Origin: Nitriliruptoraceae bacterium
GTDB lineage: Bacteria; Actinomycetota; Nitriliruptoria; Nitriliruptorales; Nitriliruptoraceae
Assembly: GCA_007134165.1 (NCBI GenBank)
Contig: SLLJ01000288.1
Span: forward strand, 1-6,808
Direction of reading: 5' to 3'
DNA: 6,808 bases
Part shown: positions 4,835 through 6,808 of the stretch, piece after piece
Layout: the number at the start of each line of letters is the position of its first letter
Position numbering within the stretch: position 1 is the first letter of the stretch
Program-made: the position numbers and the translations under genes
The notes under the pieces: generated by a model
What the model saw: only the letters and a program-made list of their open reading frames with translations
Told to the model about the DNA's origin: nothing
Database searches by the model: none

Positions 4835-6322
4835 ATGGCCACGCGCCCGGCGGACCTTCTGGTGATCGGCGGGGGGACCGCGGGGCTCGTGGCGGCCGTG
4901 GGCGCGGCCGGCCAGGGCGCCCGGGCGGTGCTCGCGGAGCGCGAACGCACCGGGGGCGACTGCCTGTGGACCGGTTGCGTGCCCTCCAAGGCGCTGCTCA
5001 CGGTGGCGCAGGCCGCGCACACCGCGCGCTCGTCGCACCACCTCGGCGTCCGGGTGACCGGAGACGTCGAGGTGGACTGGGCCGCAGCCCTCGCCCACGT
5101 ACGCGGAGCGCAGGCCGCGATCGCGCCGCACGACTCGCCTGAGCGCCTGCGACGGGAAGGCGTCGAGGTCGTGGCCGGCACCGCCCGGTTCGTGGCCCCC
5201 GACACGGTCGAGATCGACGGCCGACCCCGTCGCTTCCGCCGGGCGATGATCGCCACGGGCTCTCAGCCCGTGGTCCCCGGGCTGCCCGGGATGGCCGAGG
5301 TCGATGCGCTCACCTCCGACACCGTGTGGGACCTCGAGGTGCTGCCCGCGCGGCTGGTGGTGCTCGGAGGCGGGCCGATCGGCTGCGAGCTCGCCCAGGC
5401 GTTCGCACGGCTCGGGGTGCAGGTCACGCTGATCGAACTCGCCGCCGGCCTGCTGCCCCGCGAGGAGCCAGCAGCGCAGCAGGTGATCGCCACCCGACTG
5501 CGGGCCGAGGGCGTCGACGTGCGCACCGCAACCAAGGCCCTGCGCGTCGTGCACGACGAGCAGGGCACAGGCTTGCTCTTGGAGCCGGTCGGCACCTGCC
5601 AGCGCACCGACCCGGACCGGGCGGCGACGACCATCAGCGACGCCGAGGTGGTCGGCTTCGACCGACTGCTGGTGGCCGCGGGTCGCCGACCACGCACCGA
5701 CGGGCTCGGACTGCAGGCCGCCGGCGTCCAGCGCGATGCGCGCGGCGCGGTGGTGGTCGACGAGCAGTTGCGCACCTCCAACCCGCGGATCTGGGCCGGC
5801 GGTGACGTCACGATGCTGCTGCCCTTCACCCACGTGGCCGCGGCGCACGGTGCCACCGTGGTCCAGAACGCGCTGTTCGGCCTGCGCCGACGCGTCGACC
5901 ACGAGCGCATCCCGTGGGTGACCTTCACCGACCCCGAGGTCGCCCGCGTCGGACTGACCCAGGCCGAGGCGCGGGAGCGGTACGGAGAGGAGGTGCGGGT
6001 GCGCACCGCCGGACACGACCACCTCGACCGTGCGATCACGGCAGGCCGCACCGAGGGCTTCGCCACCCTCGTGGGCGACCCCAAAGGTCGGATCGTGGGC
6101 GCGAGCGTGGTCGGACCCCGCGCCGGCGAGGTGATCGGCGAGGTCGTGGCCTGGATGCAGCAGAACACCACGATCGGACGCATCACCCGGACCACCCACG
6201 CCTACCCGACCTGGACCGAGGACCTCACCGCCGCCTCGCTCGAGGAACTGCGCGCCGGACTGGCACGCCTGCGCCCGGCGACCCGCGCGCTGCTGGCCAC
6301 GCGACGGCTGCTGGGTCGCTGA
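4835..6322 (+). CDS. FAD-dependent pyridine nucleotide-disulfide oxidoreductase, mercuric-reductase-like
   Basis: A 495-residue class I flavoprotein disulfide reductase. The FAD loop is VIGGGTAG (10-17). The redox-active disulfide is C43-C48 in GGDCLWTGCVPSK. The NAD(P)-binding loop is VVLGGGPIGCE (175-185), the second FAD contact is WAGGDV (320-325), and the catalytic His is H455 in THAYPTWTED with E462. Strand 2 of the nucleotide domain ends in Glu (LIE, E201), which in this superfamily points to NADH rather than NADPH. It lacks the N-terminal heavy-metal-associated domain and the C-terminal Cys pair of true mercuric reductases, so mercury reduction is unlikely; lipoamide dehydrogenase activity is not indicated either. 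The substrate is unknown. The ATG at 4835 has GGGGAG six bases upstream. It lies 21 bases after ppk2 on the same strand, which suggests one transcript. A small hairpin follows its stop. Confidence 0.93.
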   Translation: MATRPADLLVIGGGTAGLVAAVGAAGQGARAVLAERERTGGDCLWTGCVPSKALLTVAQAAHTARSSHHLGVRVTGDVEVDWAAALAHVRGAQAAIAPHDSPERLRREGVEVVAGTARFVAPDTVEIDGRPRRFRRAMIATGSQPVVPGLPGMAEVDALTSDTVWDLEVLPARLVVLGGGPIGCELAQAFARLGVQVTLIELAAGLLPREEPAAQQVIATRLRAEGVDVRTATKALRVVHDEQGTGLLLEPVGTCQRTDPDRAATTISDAEVVGFDRLLVAAGRRPRTDGLGLQAAGVQRDARGAVVVDEQLRTSNPRIWAGGDVTMLLPFTHVAAAHGATVVQNALFGLRRRVDHERIPWVTFTDPEVARVGLTQAEARERYGEEVRVRTAGHDHLDRAITAGRTEGFATLVGDPKGRIVGASVVGPRAGEVIGEVVAWMQQNTTIGRITRTTHAYPTWTEDLTAASLEELRAGLARLRPATRALLATRRLLGR

Positions 6323-6324
6323 TC

Positions 6325-6346
6325 CTGCCGGCTGCACGCCGGCCAG
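6325..6346 (+). terminator. GC-rich hairpin after the flavoprotein gene, possible terminator
   Basis: GCCGGC (6327-6332), loop TGCAC, GCCGGC (6338-6343). CT at 6325-6326 can also pair with AG at 6345-6346 if C6344 bulges. It begins three bases after the stop at 6322. There is no T-run, as in many high-GC terminators, so termination may be partial. If active, it would separate the cytochrome gene from the ppk2 unit. Confidence 0.35.
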
Positions 6347-6428
6347 CGTCGGGGAACCCACGCACCGGGTGGGCAGCCCGCACGAGCGCGGCTACCGTGG
6401 CTCGTCCTGCCCGGCCCCGAGGTGGTGC

Positions 6429-6800
6429 GTGCGTTCAGCAGTGAGCCTGGTCGTGGTCGTCGTCGCGCTGAGCGCCGTGTTGGCTGCCTGTGGCGCCGAG
6501 ACCGCCCCGCTTCCGCCTGGCGACGCCGACCGCGGCGCCGACGTGTTCGCGACCAACTGCATCGCCTGCCACGGCCCGGACGCGGCCGGCTCGCCCAACG
6601 GCCCGCCGCTGGTCCACGAGCGGTACGCCCCGGACGTCGCCAGTGACGAGCAGTTCGCCGACGCCGTGCGCCACGGCGTGCCCGAGCGCCACTGGGACTT
6701 CGGGCGCATGCCACGCGTGGCCGGCCTCGACGACCAACAGATCGCCGACGTCATCGCCTACGTCCGTGAGCGGCAGGCCGAGGCGGGACTGGGCGGCTGA
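6429..6800 (+). CDS. Membrane-anchored monohaem cytochrome c (lipoprotein)
   Basis: A 123-residue protein from GTG at 6429. A signal peptide (hydrophobic VSLVVVVVALSAVLAAC, 5-21) ends in the lipobox LAAC, so C21 would carry the lipid anchor on the outer face of the membrane. A single class I cytochrome c domain follows: GADVFATNCIACHGPD with haem-binding C44-x2-C47-H48, a GPPL loop (59-62), the axial ligand M94 in FGRMP, and the C-terminal helix IADVIAYVRERQ (105-116). It should carry electrons outside the membrane, with a partner that is not visible here. The GTG is chosen because it gives a normal-length signal peptide and has a GAGGTGG-type ribosome binding site. An in-frame ATG at 6369 would add 20 residues that do not look like a signal sequence. 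It is on the same strand as ppk2 and the flavoprotein, 106 bases downstream with a hairpin between. Confidence 0.9.
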   Translation: MRSAVSLVVVVVALSAVLAACGAETAPLPPGDADRGADVFATNCIACHGPDAAGSPNGPPLVHERYAPDVASDEQFADAVRHGVPERHWDFGRMPRVAGLDDQQIADVIAYVRERQAEAGLGG

Positions 6801-6808
6801 GTCGGGCG

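Noticed and set aside
4835..6322. True mercuric reductase (merA)
   Set aside because: The N-terminal metal-binding domain and C-terminal Cys pair are absent and no mer genes are nearby, so only the superfamily is claimed.
3884..6361. 825-codon open frame on the minus strand, antisense to ppk2 and the flavoprotein
   Set aside because: Both plus-strand genes have clear motifs and starts. The antisense frame is open because high-GC codon use rarely gives stops there.

Overview
The window is very GC-rich, uses GTG as well as ATG starts, and carries gene families in forms typical of Actinobacteria (the CheX/CheY pair of motile actinobacteria, a class I PPK2, a mercuric-reductase-like flavoprotein). 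This suggests the chromosome of a motile, or formerly motile, high-GC actinobacterium. A deep lineage such as Nitriliruptoria would fit, but the sequence alone does not prove it.

Minus strand, about 2679 down to 1: a tightly packed chemotaxis operon read leftwards. Its order is a divergent CheY-like receiver (2311-2679), a very short CheB remnant (2003-2299), CheR (1185-2006), a frameshifted CheX phosphatase (650-1165), an intact CheY (291-653), and a second CheX-like protein (start at 286, running off the left edge). Gaps are 19 bp or less, two junctions are 4-base stop/start overlaps, and ribosome binding sites are good at most starts, so the layout is that of a normal co-transcribed operon. 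The contents are not normal. The first CheY has lost its conserved lysine and has a proline pair in helix 1. CheB lacks its phospho-aspartate segment and its whole methylesterase domain. CheR has lost several residues expected in the SAM pocket. CheX has a one-base frameshift and lacks the Asn of its ExxN motif. Only the second CheY is textbook. The best reading is a chemotaxis cluster losing methylation-based adaptation, while one CheY (and perhaps its partner) is kept. I consider this the most interesting signal in the window.

Minus strand, 3033-3707: an atypical short-chain dehydrogenase (NAD(P)H-binding family), separated from the chemotaxis operon by 353 bases in which I recognise no gene. 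That gap holds two inverted repeats.

Plus strand, 3908-6800: a divergently transcribed group made of polyphosphate kinase 2, an FAD-dependent disulfide reductase of the mercuric-reductase-like type 21 bp downstream, and, after a small hairpin, a membrane-anchored (lipoprotein) monohaem cytochrome c. The first two look like one operon for phosphate/redox metabolism. The cytochrome may be read with them or separately.
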